NCBI GenBank assembly: GCA_964017155.1
Contig: OZ024861.1
Location: 32,469,377-32,533,376, forward strand
Reading direction: 5' to 3'
Origin: Oasisia sp. SBJ-2009
Taxonomy: Eukaryota > Annelida > Polychaeta > Sabellida > Siboglinidae
DNA length: 64,000 bases
The notes beneath the pieces are model-generated. The model did not search any database, was not told the DNA's origin, and was given only the letters and a program-made list of their open reading frames with translations. Both the position numbers and the translations under genes were made by a program. This document shows, piece by piece, positions 12,852-46,811 of this stretch (its first letter is position 1; each line of letters opens with the position of its first letter).

Positions 12852-14544
12852 GTTGTGTCCAACGGGACGTGTGCGTTTCAGTAACATATTGCCTTTAACT
12901 TGGTTGTTTATTTCCGAATCAGTTCTTTTGATATTTTTGTGTCGAAGCAAGCGATAGTATAGAACGGTGAAAGATTTGATAGACATAATTTTAGAATTCA
13001 TGTTGCATCGTTCAGGGGATATACATCGTGTAATATTTGAGAGGGTTTCCTTTTAGCGTCATATTATTCAAATTAGACAACTGTCCTACGGCCAATCAAT
13101 TTGCTTGCTATGTTCACAATGCGTGCGCACTTTATTTGTATTGGTCATATTGCCGTGCCATGTAAATAAGTATTAAAATATCGAAATGTTTTCTATCAAA
13201 TCTCAGTAGATAAGATAAATGAAATTGCTGACTGACGTATGTCAAAGCTTTGATCTAATAAAGCAGGGCAGACAGGGGATAGTTGTCATACTTTTTCGAA
13301 TTTTCCCTATTTTATTCTTTATAATAAATGTTACCTTGAGCATTATTGTTATTAAGATTAATTGCAATCTATAATTCATGTACGAATATTAATATCGATG
13401 TACCCTTAGTAAAAATAGTAATTTTTTTATTCAAAAAGGTTCTCTTTTGTGAGTCTACGCGACACCCTGTTTGGTTGTCTCACACAATGTGGGTGTGTTT
13501 GTCACAAAATGTTATAAGCCAAGCTAAATTTTTATTAAGTAGCTAAACGCTATATAAAAAAGTGTCACGTTAAGCGTAATTAATCAATTTTACTCACACG
13601 CTACGTAAAAAAAAATTGTTGGAATCGTAGACCATTTCAGGACGACATATTTGGACATGAATAGGATAGGTAGTAGGTATTAGATACCCATTGTATGAAT
13701 CTAACCAAAACGGTTTATAAAATACTGATCATAACGTAAGTATTCTATGTTACAATTTAGTCAAGCACAACTAAAATTATAATAACGTATATATACTTTA
13801 CTTTACATAAACAAAACGAAAGACGTCGCAAGCGCTTCAATATTCAGTTGCGGAAACAAAAATTACAAATAGGGATTCATATTTACTAAACGATCATTGC
13901 AGTGTTCTCGCTTTCTAGGAGATGCACTACTTGCTTTGTGACAACCAATCCGTGTGATAACCAACCCCGGGTTCACTTATCCAGGTACTTGAAGCTAACG
14001 AGTATTCCGACTTAACTGACAAGTTAGAAATCAGTTTGCTAGCAATAATAAGAAAGTGATATTTCGTTCGTATAAATCGAGAACAAAAAAAAAATAGAGA
14101 AATAACTCATCCTTGCGAAGCTCCGGCATGATTCCGTCCGATAGCACGGGTCTTTTCACAGACAGGTGATAAGTCCTACATAGACAATCACATAGAAACT
14201 GCCTACTCCATAGAAGATTTACATCAACATTCAATATAAACGACAAATTTGCAAGACGCGTTGCGCCATTTTACTCACCTTCGAATGGAAATTGTTCTTC
14301 TCTTTGTTTCTTTCGTGTAACTTACTCTCTTTCCTACATCGCTGACATGAAGATACCTTAGGTATGGAGTAGCTCGCCAATACTGGTATTGCCCGCCAAC
14401 ATCTTTATATACTCATGTTTTCCCGCCTCCCAAGACCACGACCACGTGTTCCCGTTTCCGCGATCTTTTTTTGTGTCTTTCCATTATCACGTCTGCGTGC
14501 CGAAAGCGTTCCCACATTTTTCTGCGTATTCTACGTCCACTCTG

Positions 14545-14959
<415 letters not shown>

Positions 14960-15692
14960 GATGAACAATAGACGAAATGGGCCAAATATGTGTGTGCATA
15001 TATAATTTGATCGAGAATACATCATACGAGAATATGTGGACACGAAAGTGTCAACAAACTACGTAATAAAACCTTAATAAAACATTCTTTAATCAACCAT
15101 TTCTTAACCTGGCTTTCAAACTAGCATCGAACCGGCGAACACCAAGCCTGCGGCATTAGATACCCTAACATTATAGCAAACCGTCATTCGTAAATGGTGC
15201 GAGAATGTATAACGTGGTGCGAAAATGTATAACTCAAAATCCTGACCTGACAAATCTAACTTCAGGTTTGGAATCAACATATTGGATTTAATCTAAAAAG
15301 ATTACTACTACCCATTAGTAAACATGGCAGTATTGCGAAATAGGCGACAGAAAAAATGGACTAAGTGCAAGAAATCAACATGAAATCCACGAAAACGACT
15401 AAGTCCTACGTGAAATATGTACGTTATTACATTAACGGGCGAAAGTTATTACATTATCAGGCAAGAGGAGTTTATTACATTAACGGGCGAAAATTATTAC
15501 ATTATCGGGTAGCAAGTTTATTACATTATCGGTTGATTTTATTACATTAACGGGCGGTTATTACATTATCGGTTGATTTTATTACATTATCGGGTAGTTA
15601 TTACATTAACGGGCGATTATTACATTATCGGTTGTAATAGGTGTCGCAATAAAGTCGCGCGATGTCACGGGTTCACATCCGATTTATGTACC

Positions 15693-17867
15693 ACCGTTTC
15701 TAGTCTCGCTTAACCGACTGTCGGTCGGCTGAGAAACTACGCCGAGAAGAAAGTCTGGTCACTTTGGCGGCTTTTGTTTATTTATCCGCGTGATCTATAC
15801 AATGCTGCCACCTCACGGACACTGCCGTAATTTATATTTTTTATAAACAACTACATATTTGTATTTCTATTTATTTTATGTTAAAGTGAAAAAAAAGGCA
15901 AAAGTTTAGTGTTATGCACCTAAAATAGTTTACACTAGCTAATCATTTGCATCTACAATCCAATTTTTCACCTTAGTGGTTACCTCAGAAAGTGGTCTTA
16001 AAGTGGGAAAATCTAGCTAAATCACCGACACCATGAACCGGCCCATCTTGGACCTTGCAACCAATCACAACCCAGCAGTTTGGAAAAGTAATACGTCAGA
16101 GAGTCGTCTGCTGGTTCAGCTGTCATAACAGAGAGGCAAGCGGTACGCTAAAAGTTGCCTTACGTCGGTTTACAACGGAATCGCGACATCAATATGCCAC
16201 ACTATTCCTCAAACGCTTATAGTAATAGTACAGTGAAAGACAGTATCAGTAAGATGTCTTCTTGTTAACCTATGAATCGAGCAGAACTGAAACAGTGGTT
16301 CGGTGGATTCGTTTGGACAGTCACAGACACAGCGCGGATCCTAGACGACCCGATTTGATTGACCTAACCATCAAAACGACCACCAACAGCCGCCAAACTT
16401 CTCCTCACATATCTTACATACATATGCATACACTATGTTATGTAATAAAATCTCTTGCATTCCTCTAACGAAGAAAATTCACACACAAAAACGCGCAGAC
16501 CTCGAGTACAACTTGTTCGGCCGCCCAGCGGTACCGTAAAATCGCTTTTAAAAGCTTTACACAACATACCGCTAGACGCCACGTTTCTGACTGCGAATAT
16601 TTAATTGTTTTACTTCACACGCGCGAAATAGTTTAATTACTTATAAAAAATATAATAATAATTAATTATTATCATCACTATGATTTGCAGGAAATTATAA
16701 GTTTTATTATTTTTATATTGATATTTTATTTTTATAATTGTTCATATATGTTTCTAGTATATTTATGTTTTTTTTCTTCTGGTGTGTATTTGTTGTTTAG
16801 CATTTTAATGTATGTAAAACGCCATGAACAAGTTTAAATTGGATGTGGCGCTATATTAAATAAACAAACAATTTTTTTTATTATAATATAATATTTTATT
16901 TATGTAGCGCCACATCCATAATTGTTTGTGGCGCTTCACAAAATAATGCTATTAAAAATACAATAAAGAGAAAACTACCCACAGATAATATTATTTAAAA
17001 ATAAATAATGAAAATACATGTTTCTATATCATTAACTAAGCTGACTTATCAGTCATAAATAAACATACAAATTACATAACAACAATTGTAATAAATGAAT
17101 ATAAAAGTATGGTTAATAGTAATAAATAATTAAAGTAGTAAAATAAGTACGACGTAATAATAATTTTCATTCAGCACATACACAACCATTATGCATAAGA
17201 ACATATTACTGAAGCTATTTGTTCTACTCATGAATGACATTTCCACCATCAGATATGTAATAATTATTATTTTTGAACAAGACACTTTATTAATTATCGG
17301 AACAATAAATCACTAAAATGTAAAAAGGAATATGAATATATGGGAAATATTATGGTGGTAGAAAAAGAAGGATTTAAAAACAGTAATATTAACATGTTAT
17401 TGTTTTAGTTATTATTGTTAAAACATCGCTTATGTAATATAAGCTTGCATGCTCGCAGTACACGCGGGATGTTTATAGAAATATTGATAAAATAAACAAT
17501 GTGACTTCATTGAAAAACACGTAATTTCCTTTTTATTTTATAACTAATAGGCAATTTTGGATAATTATGCAGACACATTTTTAATATTTATTTTTAAATA
17601 TTACCTGTGGGTAGCATTCTTATTATTGCATATACTTTAATAACAGTATGTTGAATAGAAGAGAAGAGAATTGTGGATTTGGCGCTATATAAAATAAACT
17701 AATAAAATTATATATTTGTATATTAAATTGTTATTTTTTATCAACTCTATTAGACCCATATCACCAAAGCGTTGCGTTTAACATTTTCTGCAGATCATAG
17801 TGATGCAGCTAATTATTATTATATTATTTATAATTAATTAAACTAATTCGCGCGTGCGAATGCAGAA
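15693..17867. other. 2.2-kb A+T-rich segment interrupting the foldback copy
   Basis: No gene is recognised. The left part (15693-16600) is of mixed composition and the rest is strongly A+T-rich. A hairpin at about 16843-16915 pairs GATGTGGCGCTATAT with its inverted partner ATGTAGCGCCACATC. A related GGCGCTATATAAAATAAA phrase occurs near 17681. Such GCGCTATATA tails are typical of SINE/LINE 3' ends, so the segment may be retroelement debris. No clear terminal repeats. Confidence 0.45.
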
Positions 17868-18475
17868 TATGAGTTCATTTATAACTAAAATTAGCTGCTG
17901 TTACGACATCGATTGGACACTTTATTTATGATCATGATACACGCGGTCTGCATTAAAACGGATCAGTTTTGATGTTAGTAGGTGAGCGCGACTGGCTTGC
18001 GATGAACGCCAGTGTTTCACACACTTCTATTATATTATCGGAGTGGCTATACGTCCGGATACGGACGAATAGCCTGGGGGACTATTCGTCCGGATACGGA
18101 CAAATAGCCTATGGCGGCCCCCCAGGCTATTTGTCCGGACATATTTCTCGCGGGAGTTACCGTAAGACTTAAACTTATAACACGTCGATTGAATATGCGA
18201 ATATTACGTAGGCTTGCGTGCACGGCGGTATATGTAGAGCGTACGTACAAGAGCGGCTCGGTCTCTAAGACGAAGGGAATGCGATCTCATTATTACGCTT
18301 TCCGAAGTATTTATATAATAATTTTGTAGTATCGGCTTGACAAAAACACTAACGATTTTACTTATAGGTAAATCTGCAGTATTTAATTGGTATGTGTTGA
18401 ACATTTCGTTGCCGTGCCAGCTCGTGCAATATGGCTTTTGCGCGGTGTAGCGCTTACATTTTTCCGGCGTTATAA

Positions 18476-18895
18476 ACTTTCCGATTGACGTTTCTGCGCA
18501 TGGGCAATAAATGTAAAATCATCAATGTGCAGCGAAAGGACAGAGCATTTGTGGCATAAATACCACGGGTTAATAATTGTTCGTTAGGATGTATATAACC
18601 TCTCAGCGAAGTTATTTGCCGCAAATTAGCACGAGGCAAACAAGTTTTGAGGCATATTTTGATAGCAAGCGTAAATCACGTGACTGTAGAGCGCCATAAT
18701 CCGTGACAGTTATTTATAAAAAAAAAACGTAATATGTTATTGCATTAAACGACATTTTAAGAAACTGTTCACAGTAATCATCACACGAGAGATAACAAAC
18801 AGCCCGTGATATATATGTACGTATTGCCGTTTCGCTGGACATTGATGATTTTACATTTATTGCGCATGCGCAGAAACGTCAATCGGAACGTTTTT
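18476..18895. mobile_element. Small hairpin MITE-like element
   Basis: CCGATTGACGTTTCTGCGCA at about 18480 with AATAAATGTAAAATCATCAA is mirrored at 18826-18890 (TTGATGATTTTACATTTATT, GCGCAGAAACGTCAATCGG). The roughly 58-bp inverted arms enclose about 300 bp with no coding sequence. Confidence 0.65.
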
Positions 18896-19861
18896 AGCAA
18901 CAGTGGTTCAAAAATGTGATGTTTGAGCGATGTGACCAAGTGCGCGTCATCGGAGCTACAGAGGCACGTAGCGCCATCGTGGATATTGAATATTAGTATT
19001 CCACTAATTTATATATGGCGCACTTATTTAGTAATTCTAGTTAATTTAGTATTGACATGGTTTTGTAAAATATATTTCTTTTTAAGTAAATTAGGCAATT
19101 CAACAACAAAAGAGCAGAGCCAGGGGATGTAGACAATAGGCTTAATTTCAATTAATTGGTAATAGGTAACAAATCACATTTATGAGTTTTATTCAGTTGT
19201 GATTGCCAATGCAAGTTGCTAGAAAAAAATGAACATTTTAATTGTTTTACATTTATTATATATATTTTCTTCAGTTTGTCCATGTTAATTTAAAATTACT
19301 AATTATAATGTGCCATTCAACCAATATCATGATATTGTTAATACAATATCACTACTACTATTCCTAATTATAATTAATAACAATGCAATTACTTCTAGAA
19401 ATGTTAAACATTAATAATAATTATTGTTTGCTATTTATTTAAATGCTTGGCGTGAATATACAATATTACTGACATAATGTGCTTGATGAATTATTGTAGT
19501 TATTGCATGCACTTTGAATTGTTTTATTTCAGAAATCACTTCTGTATGCATAACTACAAGCTTCGTTTGACTGAAGATGATACAGCAACATATATCTACA
19601 CTCTCTGAAGATACAGTCCCTGTGGTCGTGACATGTACACTGCAGTTTTAATAGACAAGAACACAACATTAGTTTATTGCCCGAACAAAACTGCACCTGT
19701 CAGTTATCTGTGAAGATACAGAACGTATATCACATGCATCATCCACTTACACTAATTTCTGATTTATTACATAACTTGTCTCGCTGAATGTGACACATAA
19801 TACACATATCTACACTGAACATAGTGAGGCGGAGTAAGTGAGCATCTTCTTCATCTTGCAC

Positions 19862-20275
19862 TTTATCCATGTGGAGGGTAACGCAGAAAGCAGTCTTGCA
19901 AGATTCGTGGCCCACAATTACAGCTGGGAGACATATGGATGCACCTTGGCCTCTGCCCTCTCCTGGCCAACCCTGGACCAGAGGAGGGCTGAGGCCAGAC
20001 TTTGCACACTGTACAAAATAACCAACAATCTTGTAGACATCAACCCCAATCAATACCTCATACCCGGACACAGCCAAACAAGATCCAACCACCCACACAA
20101 ATACAGACAAATATCCACCTCCCACAACTATTATAAATATATTTTTTTCCCCCGAACAATAGCCCAGTGGAACAAACTTCCACCTAATGTGTTTACCCAC
20201 AACAGTCTTGACGCCTTCAAGGGTACATTGCAGGATATTAACCTGACAACTGCACCCTTGAGGCACCTCTAATAG
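19862..20275 (+). pseudogene. C-terminal fragment of a LINE reverse transcriptase protein
   Basis: The frame reads ARFVAHNYSWETYGC, then LSWPTLDQRRAEARL, LYKITNNLVDI, YKYIFFPRTIAQWNKLPP and DAFKGTL, ending at a stop near 20272. This is the characteristic C-terminal region that follows the RT domain in CR1/L2/RTE-like LINEs. The 5' part is missing, as usual for truncated LINE inserts. Confidence 0.8.
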
Positions 20276-21989
20276 ACAACATACCCCACCACCCCAGCCC
20301 CCCTCCACATCCCATCCGTACCACACCCACATCATCCCCCAACATTGAATTGTACTTTTCCCCACCCACCCCATCCTAATTCCACATTCCCAAGCCCACA
20401 TACTCTTATTACACTTCCAGATAACATGAAGCCAGCCATCCTGAAACCAACCACCATCACTAGTGCGTGATGCCCCAGTAGGGGTTTTGTACTACAAACC
20501 ATCAGAATCAGAAGCATTTGGCACAAGAGATGTTGGAGTTGGTGACGAAACGCTGTGAACAGTTTATAAACATTACTTCATCAATTCATGTTGAAATGCA
20601 GAATATTATGAAACAATAACATTTTATTACTGGCCTCTATTGAGCCTGCAGCATTTGTCCAACCTGTAACCTCACAATCATCCATAAACAAGTGAAGTAT
20701 GACAACTATGCCTCATTGTCATGCATTGATATGTTGAGTTTGCTGTTTAGTTAATATTTATTAATAAAGTTATTATTTATGTTGTAATGACATGTATTTA
20801 TTGATGGTTGATCATAATGTTTCATGTGTTTCTAAACATTGCATAAATTATATTTACTTCATAATTATTTACTGCATGCTTTCATCAAAACGTAGCCATT
20901 AGTCGAGTTAGCATTCTAACATTAGCCAATATTAACTTATTAATTAAGTTAGTGTTAATATGAAATTAGAGCGTAATGTTATTTACTGCCGTAATTAATG
21001 TGGGAATGTCTTAATAATTATGGACATTGTGGCCTTTTATTCATGTGTAAGCACGGCTACTAATCATATATTGATTTATTTATTATTAATATTACATAAC
21101 TGTTTAATGTATATCTCTTACCATAAGTAAGGTGGTTCTACAAATTTCATGTTTATAATATTATAAACATATTCATGGACATTGTGGCATTTTATAAAAA
21201 CGTTTATGTCTGTCAAGGTTGCCTGCTAATTACCACCTATTAACTAATTAATATATTTATTATTACATGACTATAGTTAATATATATTTATTCTCATAGC
21301 CATTAATGTGGTTATGCACACTGCAAAATATGTATAAATATATTCATATTTATGAACTCTGCTAGTTTTAATTAGAATGTTTTGGTCTGTTAACTTGGTG
21401 CACTACTTTACTAATATTAGCTAATTAACCTCATTAATTAGCATGAATAAACATCAATATTGAAAAAGTATTACTCCATGCAATGTATTTCAAAATACTG
21501 CAAATAGTATGTTAATAGTTATATAAATAATAAAGTTATGCCATTTTAGAGTAACTTTTATTGAAATATTTATCAACAGAAACCACACAAAAATAGCTCA
21601 TTTTGCCATTACCCATCTATGCCAAGTAAATCGCTCGTGTTTTGCGAGTGACATGATATACTGGCCGGCCCGCCAGTTGAACATGTGAATAAAAACTTGC
21701 CGCATTGCGACTATTTCAGAAGAAACAGTTGCTATTTAAACATACATACAAACATGCCTTTACGCCCGCAAGAAGGTACAAGTACCGCGTTTACTATGTG
21801 GCCGGACAAATAGCGCGATGTCGGGCTGTTTATCTCTATTTATCCGGTCAAATAGCGCATATGCACAAATGGGCTATTTGTCCGTATCCGGACGAATAGC
21901 CTATACGCAACCATGGGCTATTTGTCCGTATCCGGACGAATAGCCTATACGCAACCATAGGCTATTCGTCCGTATCCGGACCTAGTCCT

Positions 21990-24170
21990 AGACCTTCACA
22001 ATCATTGCAACTAAACAATATCTGCCACAATATCACGGACGCTTACAACCTGCAACGTTGAAATGTTAAATAAAAAAAACATGGTCTACACGTTGCTAAG
22101 GTGACTCTTACTCAACTTGATGAAGAAACACACTTGTTCAATATTCAATAAAATTGTGAGAAACCATTCATGTCTGTTGTATTTAAAGGTTCTTTCGCTC
22201 AATCGTGGGTTATATCGCTCGTCCAGAAGCCCAAAAAATACATCAGTCGACTTCCACCCTTAGACGATTAATGGATCCTGGGAATTTAATGTTTCCTGCT
22301 GAACATATAAATCTAGTAAACATGTGATTAATGCTAAAAGTGGCAAGGCCAATGCCCCATTTTGGCCGTTATAAGCAATGCTAAACATTTTGTCTGCTGC
22401 AATACGTCACGTAACTATTGACATCACTTTGTGAACACGAGAGAAAGTGAGTGAGACAGGCATGATACGGCGAGACTGAGGGATAAATAACGAAATCAAA
22501 ACACTAAATATTCTAGAAATTTCATGATTTATATATATTTGTATGGTGCAGTTATGCTTGCTTACCAGTTAACTCTTATCAGGTAATGACAATTAAATAA
22601 CATTTTGGTTTGAATTGTAATTTAAGAGTTATATATTTAAATCTAAGTGCCATAATCCTGATAGCGACTGAACAGGTCAAATCTCATGAAATAAATCTAA
22701 AGCGATATATATATATAGTATAATAATTGAACTTAAACATATTATGCATATATATTATATATATATATGTATATATATATATATAACTGAATTGAGTGAA
22801 TAACAGAAATCTGCTTTTTCTTCAACTTTATTCCTCTGCTATGTTCTGTTACAAATACGGACCTGCGTCTTGATTGGAACATAGCTCTTGCACAATTCAA
22901 CACACTCACATTACAAGCGATACACAGTGTGTCATTCACATAATGCAAACATGTCTCATTATAATTACGTTAATTCCTCAAAACTAACTTGAATCATTGT
23001 AAAAAATACACAAATCATTACACCTTGGCTACATCTATTTGGTGGATTATTTCCACAGACCGGACAACATATATAAATGGCAAGAAATAGTTATAGTGTA
23101 TATAAAATAGGGTATAGCTTATGCCTTGAAAACAGCACTTTCATAAAATACTTGTATCATCAACCACAAAGATGCATACAGCTCAGATATGCTTACTTGA
23201 TTGACAGGGTATCTTAATCTATTTAACAAGAACCACTGGTCTATTTTCTCAGTGTATGATCTAATTATGATTTGCTACATTGTGTCACATTACTATGTAA
23301 CATTCTGCTAATGAACTTTGAAAATAACTATCTATCAACTTGCATAGTTTTAACACCTGGTTGATCTGTTGTGGTGCTTTAAAGATATGAAAGGCAGCAT
23401 GGTAATCTTTTCATCACTAATATTTCAATATTTCTAGGAGACCTCGCATGTTCATCATGCATCAGTCAACAGCTATCAAATGTTACATATCACACAACAG
23501 TTGTACAAACCACAAGTACAAACCAACAGTATTATAAGTCAATGATGAACAGTTTCTTACAAAATTCTCCCCGCAGTAGGAAAGTGTTAACACCACAGAT
23601 ATGTGCACTGTGCAATAGACAAGTAAGCCGGGTCTTTGAGGCAGATTATTCCATTCTAGATACATCTGCCAAATGTTATTTGAACTTGTGAACACTATAG
23701 ATTTTAAATAGTATCACATTTGCATAGTTCAACATATAAACACACATAGCTATGCATGATCAATGAAGACATTGTGTTTCACACTACACTTTGCGATCAT
23801 CAGTTACTACAAAACTTGCTACTTGTTAACGATATTTTCACATGGACAGCTCTGCATGCCTTGAAAAAGATGTCAGTCTATACTCAGGATGACTTATTTG
23901 CTATCACAAGAGCACATTATAGCATCCCTCCTGATTTCCTTTCTGTAGTCCAAGTGTGCTGAACAACTCGTACAATACTACCCAACTATCCACACTGGCC
24001 TACTTGCTGTGAGACTTCTAACTCATTGAACCCTGCTCAAGCTTGAGCATAATACCAGAATAGTCAATTTGCATACAAATAACAGCACATAACTTTATCT
24101 CAAGAAAAACACTCTGCTACCGTTCAAAACTTGTCACCAACTTGTGGTTTTACAGGGTAATCACTACTGA
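21990..24170. other. Unannotated A+T-rich interval
   Basis: Nothing beyond short TA tracts (22750-22785) was recognised. It lies downstream of the Rab-GEF gene. Confidence 0.45.
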
Positions 24171-25028
24171 TTCACATGCGTCCAGAGTGTGACATGACCA
24201 GTCACATGCGTCCAGAGTGTGACATGACCACAGTGACATCCGTACACAGTGTGACATGACCACAGTCACATCTGTACACAGTGTGACATGACCAGAGTCA
24301 CATCTGTACAGAGTGTGACATGACCACATTCACATCTGTACAGAGTGTGACATGACCACAGTCACATCCGTACAGAGTGTGACATGACCACAGTCACATC
24401 CGTACAGAGTGTGACATGACCACAGTCACATCCGTACAGAGTGTGACATGACCACAGTCACATCCGTCCAGAGTGTGACATGACCACAGTCACATATGTA
24501 CAGAGTGTGACATGACCACAGTCACATCTGTACACAGTGTGACATGACCACAGTCACATCCGTACAGAGTGTGACATGACCACAGTCACATCTGTACAGA
24601 GTGTGACATGACCACAGTCACATCCGTACAGAGTGTGACATGACCACAGTCACATCCGTCCAGAGTGTGACATGACCACAGTCACATCTGTACAGAGTGT
24701 GACATGACCAGTCACATCCATCCAGAGTGTGACATGACCACAGTCACATCTGTACAGAGTGTGACATGACCACAGTCACATCCGTCCAGAGTGTAACATG
24801 ACCACAGTCACATCTGTACAGAGTGTGACATGACCAGTCACATCCGTCCAGAGTGTGACATGACCACAGTCACATCTGTACAGAGTGTGACATGACCACA
24901 GTCACATCCGTCCAGAGTGTGACATGACCACAGTCACATCTGTACAGAGTGTGACATGACCACAGTCACATCCGTCCAGAGTGTGACATGACCACAGTCA
25001 CATCTGTACAGAGTGTGACATGACCACA
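24171..25028 (+). repeat. 32-bp minisatellite, about 26 copies
   Basis: The unit has CAGTCACATCCGTACAGAG followed by TGTGACATGACCA. Each unit holds a 6-bp inverted pair (GTCACA and TGTGAC). In the right half, GTCC and GTAC variants alternate, giving a 64-bp higher-order period. It starts about 1.5 kb past the stop of the Rab-GEF gene on the same transcript side. Confidence 0.95.
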
Positions 25029-26519
25029 TATGTAGCTGGCGCTAACTTGGACACAAGCTGGGTGTATTCTCACATGTAACTGTTTGTAGACAATTTTAAT
25101 ACACAAACTCAGCAAGTGTGAGTTATATTCCACAACAGAAACAGTATCGGTGTAAATGTGTAATATCCATTCAAAGAAAACCACCGAAACTTCTTGTAAA
25201 CGGTGTAGCATTTTATCAGACCATATGCCTGCAACTAGTCCATACAACTGTCATTCATTCATACTCTCATTCAGTACAAGGACCACGCAATCACTCCAGC
25301 CATGCACCATTACCAGTAAACAGATGGTGTGTCTCTTTAAACAGACCATGGTGCCTGTGTCTTTCTTTTATGAGACACTACCGGCAGCCACATGGTGCAT
25401 GTCTCTAAACAGACCAAAGTGTCTATGTCTCCCTTCTATGAGACAGCTTTGAAGCCATTTCATATAAAAAAATATTCAAATTAATTGCATATGTTGCGTA
25501 GTTTGGCTCAGTATTCACCGTTATGAATTACTTTATCAATTAACTGTTACAACTCATAGTCCATTATCTGTATTCCACAGTATCTACGAACAAATATGTA
25601 CGTGTGTAATGGTAACATGAACATTCATTCAATCTATAAACATCTCCTTTCTTACAATCAGAAATTTCTCTGTGTGCATATTTCATTGTATTAAATTCTT
25701 TAGTTTTCATTTAATAACATTTAAGAATGGACTGAATTGCATTAAATAACGCCACATAATTTATATATTATGTACCCCTGCTATATCGACAAAAATCCAG
25801 AATCGAATCCCTCAAACTCCATTTCAACAGAGCAACATTATAAACTATGAGACCAACATAAACATTATAAACATAACACAATTCATGATACAAACATTGA
25901 GTTTCAATTTGGATTTTCATTCTAAATTTAAACTTCAAAACATTTCTAATCATGCATAATTTGCATCACTCACCAACAACAATCAATTTACATATTTATA
26001 CACAAAGAATCAAACAATAATTACAAATGAATGCTTCAAAGCAAGATTTGGCAAACTCAATAGGCACACGTTTGGCTTCCCATCAACCATTTTTATGATG
26101 AAGCGTACAGTAACACTGCAACCAGATGACAAATGGGACTAAGGCAGCAATTGTGTTTTATACATTTCTGCAGAAAACAAATTGTCTGCATGCACAAACC
26201 AAAATTTCTTTTCACACATTTCACAAATATAGATGTCACATGCCTCTATAAATATCCATGTCTGCATATACCTTGGTGAAAAATTCACACATCAAACAAA
26301 ACTAACCACTTTAAATGCTCGCTGGTGAAACTTAAACCTGCATTTAGTTCACATGCAAGTCAATCCGTACGAAAATACATGTTATCAAAACACAAATGCA
26401 GAATGATCACAAAATATACAGTTCACACAGCCACCATTGTGCTGTAATTTAGCTGGAATTGTTAGTGCTACACCTAGGAATACTTTGTAGTACAGTGGCT
26501 CCGCCTGGTGACTACATCA
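25029..26519 (-). other. Probable 3' untranslated/downstream region of the Rab-GEF gene
   Basis: It directly follows the stop codon at 26522-26520 on the minus strand. Several A+T-rich poly(A)-signal-like words exist, but I cannot choose the cleavage site. A small duplication at 25330-25440 (AAACAGACCAWRGTGYCT, TCTATGAGACA) is visible. Confidence 0.4.
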
Positions 26520-45357
<18,838 letters not shown>

Positions 45358-45756
45358 CTGTGTGCTGGTGTCTTGGAGACCAGCTCACAAGACCTGTGGT
45401 TCTTACTGACAGCCAAAGCCACACGGGGGAGCAACACCACAGACTGGCCCAGCTGAGTCGGTGTCAGCACACGAGCAAGCCACAATGTGTACAGGGAGCC
45501 TAAAAATCAAATATTTTATATAAACACAATGAAATTATTATATTATTATTATATATTATATGAGTATATTATACAGCATATTAAAAAAAATTAAAATTAA
45601 GAGACTTGCCATGCTATATTACCTACTCAACATGTGTAAATCTAACTGCAGCAAGCAAAGCCTTCCCCTAGGCTAGACTTTATTTTTGCAGTAAACTACT
45701 AGTACTACACAGTTTCAGTCTATGGACTACACTTGCTACATGCCCAGTTTTTTTAA

Positions 45757-46805
45757 GGCTGTGGCTATTTGAACGGATACGGTCGAATAGCCTGCGGAAC
45801 TATTCGTCCGGATATGGAAACATAGGTCATGTTTGCATATACGCTATTTGACCGGATAAATAGCCCAATATCGACTACCGGTATATGCTATTTGGCCAGT
45901 TATGGACAAATAGCCCACGCTTGCATATATGCGCTATTTGACCAGATAAATACAGACACATAGCCCAACATCGAGCATGCGCTATTTGAGCGGACAGATG
46001 AAAGATCATTAGATGCAACTTTGAAGATGTGGGTACTCCTACCTTCTCACAAACACATGTTAGCCAATAACATGCATGGTGTTTCACCAAAATTCGACCT
46101 TTCAAGCCATATGTTTGCACAAATTGAATCAAATAGTCTAAGTGCTATATGATAGATTAAGAAACTATGTTTAAATTATAAAATATGGCAAGTTTTGATT
46201 CATATATTTGGTCAGTGTGTCACTCACACAACACTTGGTACAAATGGGAGCCACGCCCACATTTGTAGTCTTGTTTTATTTTACTTGTCAATTTCCTTTT
46301 TTGTACAAATATGGCATAATACGTAGACCAAAACAAGAAGTAATTTTTTTTTGCTAGTACGCATACAACCGGATGTCGCTACTACTAGTTTTCAATCAGG
46401 ATTAAGATAACCAAAGGAAATTACAAGTAATGTCTTCAAATAACATATATAAATTGGTTTCCTAAATAATATACACACACACAAAATTATATATGAAATC
46501 AATAATTAAATTCTTGCAGTAGGGGGGCATCTTCCTCGACTGTCCTATACTATCTCTTTTATAAAACTACAAAGTTACTATTTTCAAATTGCACAACAGC
46601 TGCCGATAACTCTTAAAATTCTCGAAATCACGTCCTACTGCCAGTTTGTCCATCTCAATGGTGCCACTTGTGCAAATTTTCATTGAACTCAAGCAAGAAA
46701 TGTATCCAGAGTCCAGACAAATAGCCTAAGTACCGACCTATGCTATTTGTCCGTATCTGGACGTATAGTCCCCTGGGCTATTCAACCATATCCAGACGTA
46801 TCAGC
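45757..46805. mobile_element. About 1-kb non-autonomous relative of the 18-22 kb element
   Basis: The left end has GTGGCTATTTGAACGGATAC, then AACTATTCGTCCGGATATGG. The right end has the inverted phrases GCTATTTGTCCGTATCTGG and GGGCTATTCAACCATATCC. Extra internal copies (GCTATTTGACCGGATAAATA) occur at 45843-45990. Flanking duplication is not identified. It lies upstream of the Rab-GEF start. Confidence 0.6.
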
Positions 46806-46811
46806 TATATA

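Larger units (their letters stand above)
18040..21985. mobile_element. About 4-kb element with iterated GGCTATT-TCCGG inverted ends
   Basis: The left end (18040-18150) has TGGCTATACGTCCGGATAC, then ATTCGTCCGGATACGGACAA. The right end (21800-21985) has three copies of GGCTATTYGTCCGTATCCGG, the inverted form. The interior has a hairpin MITE (18476-18895), a LINE C-terminal fragment (19862-20275) and A+T-rich sequence related in inverted orientation to 7850-8640. No transposase frame. Exact ends and target duplication are not settled. Confidence 0.6.

Noticed and set aside
19739..20401. 220-residue minus-strand frame
   Set aside because: It is antisense to the LINE fragment, which has recognisable family motifs on the plus strand.
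25118..25452. Overlapping frames of 96-98 residues
   Set aside because: No family motif; frame continuity comes from a short local duplication.
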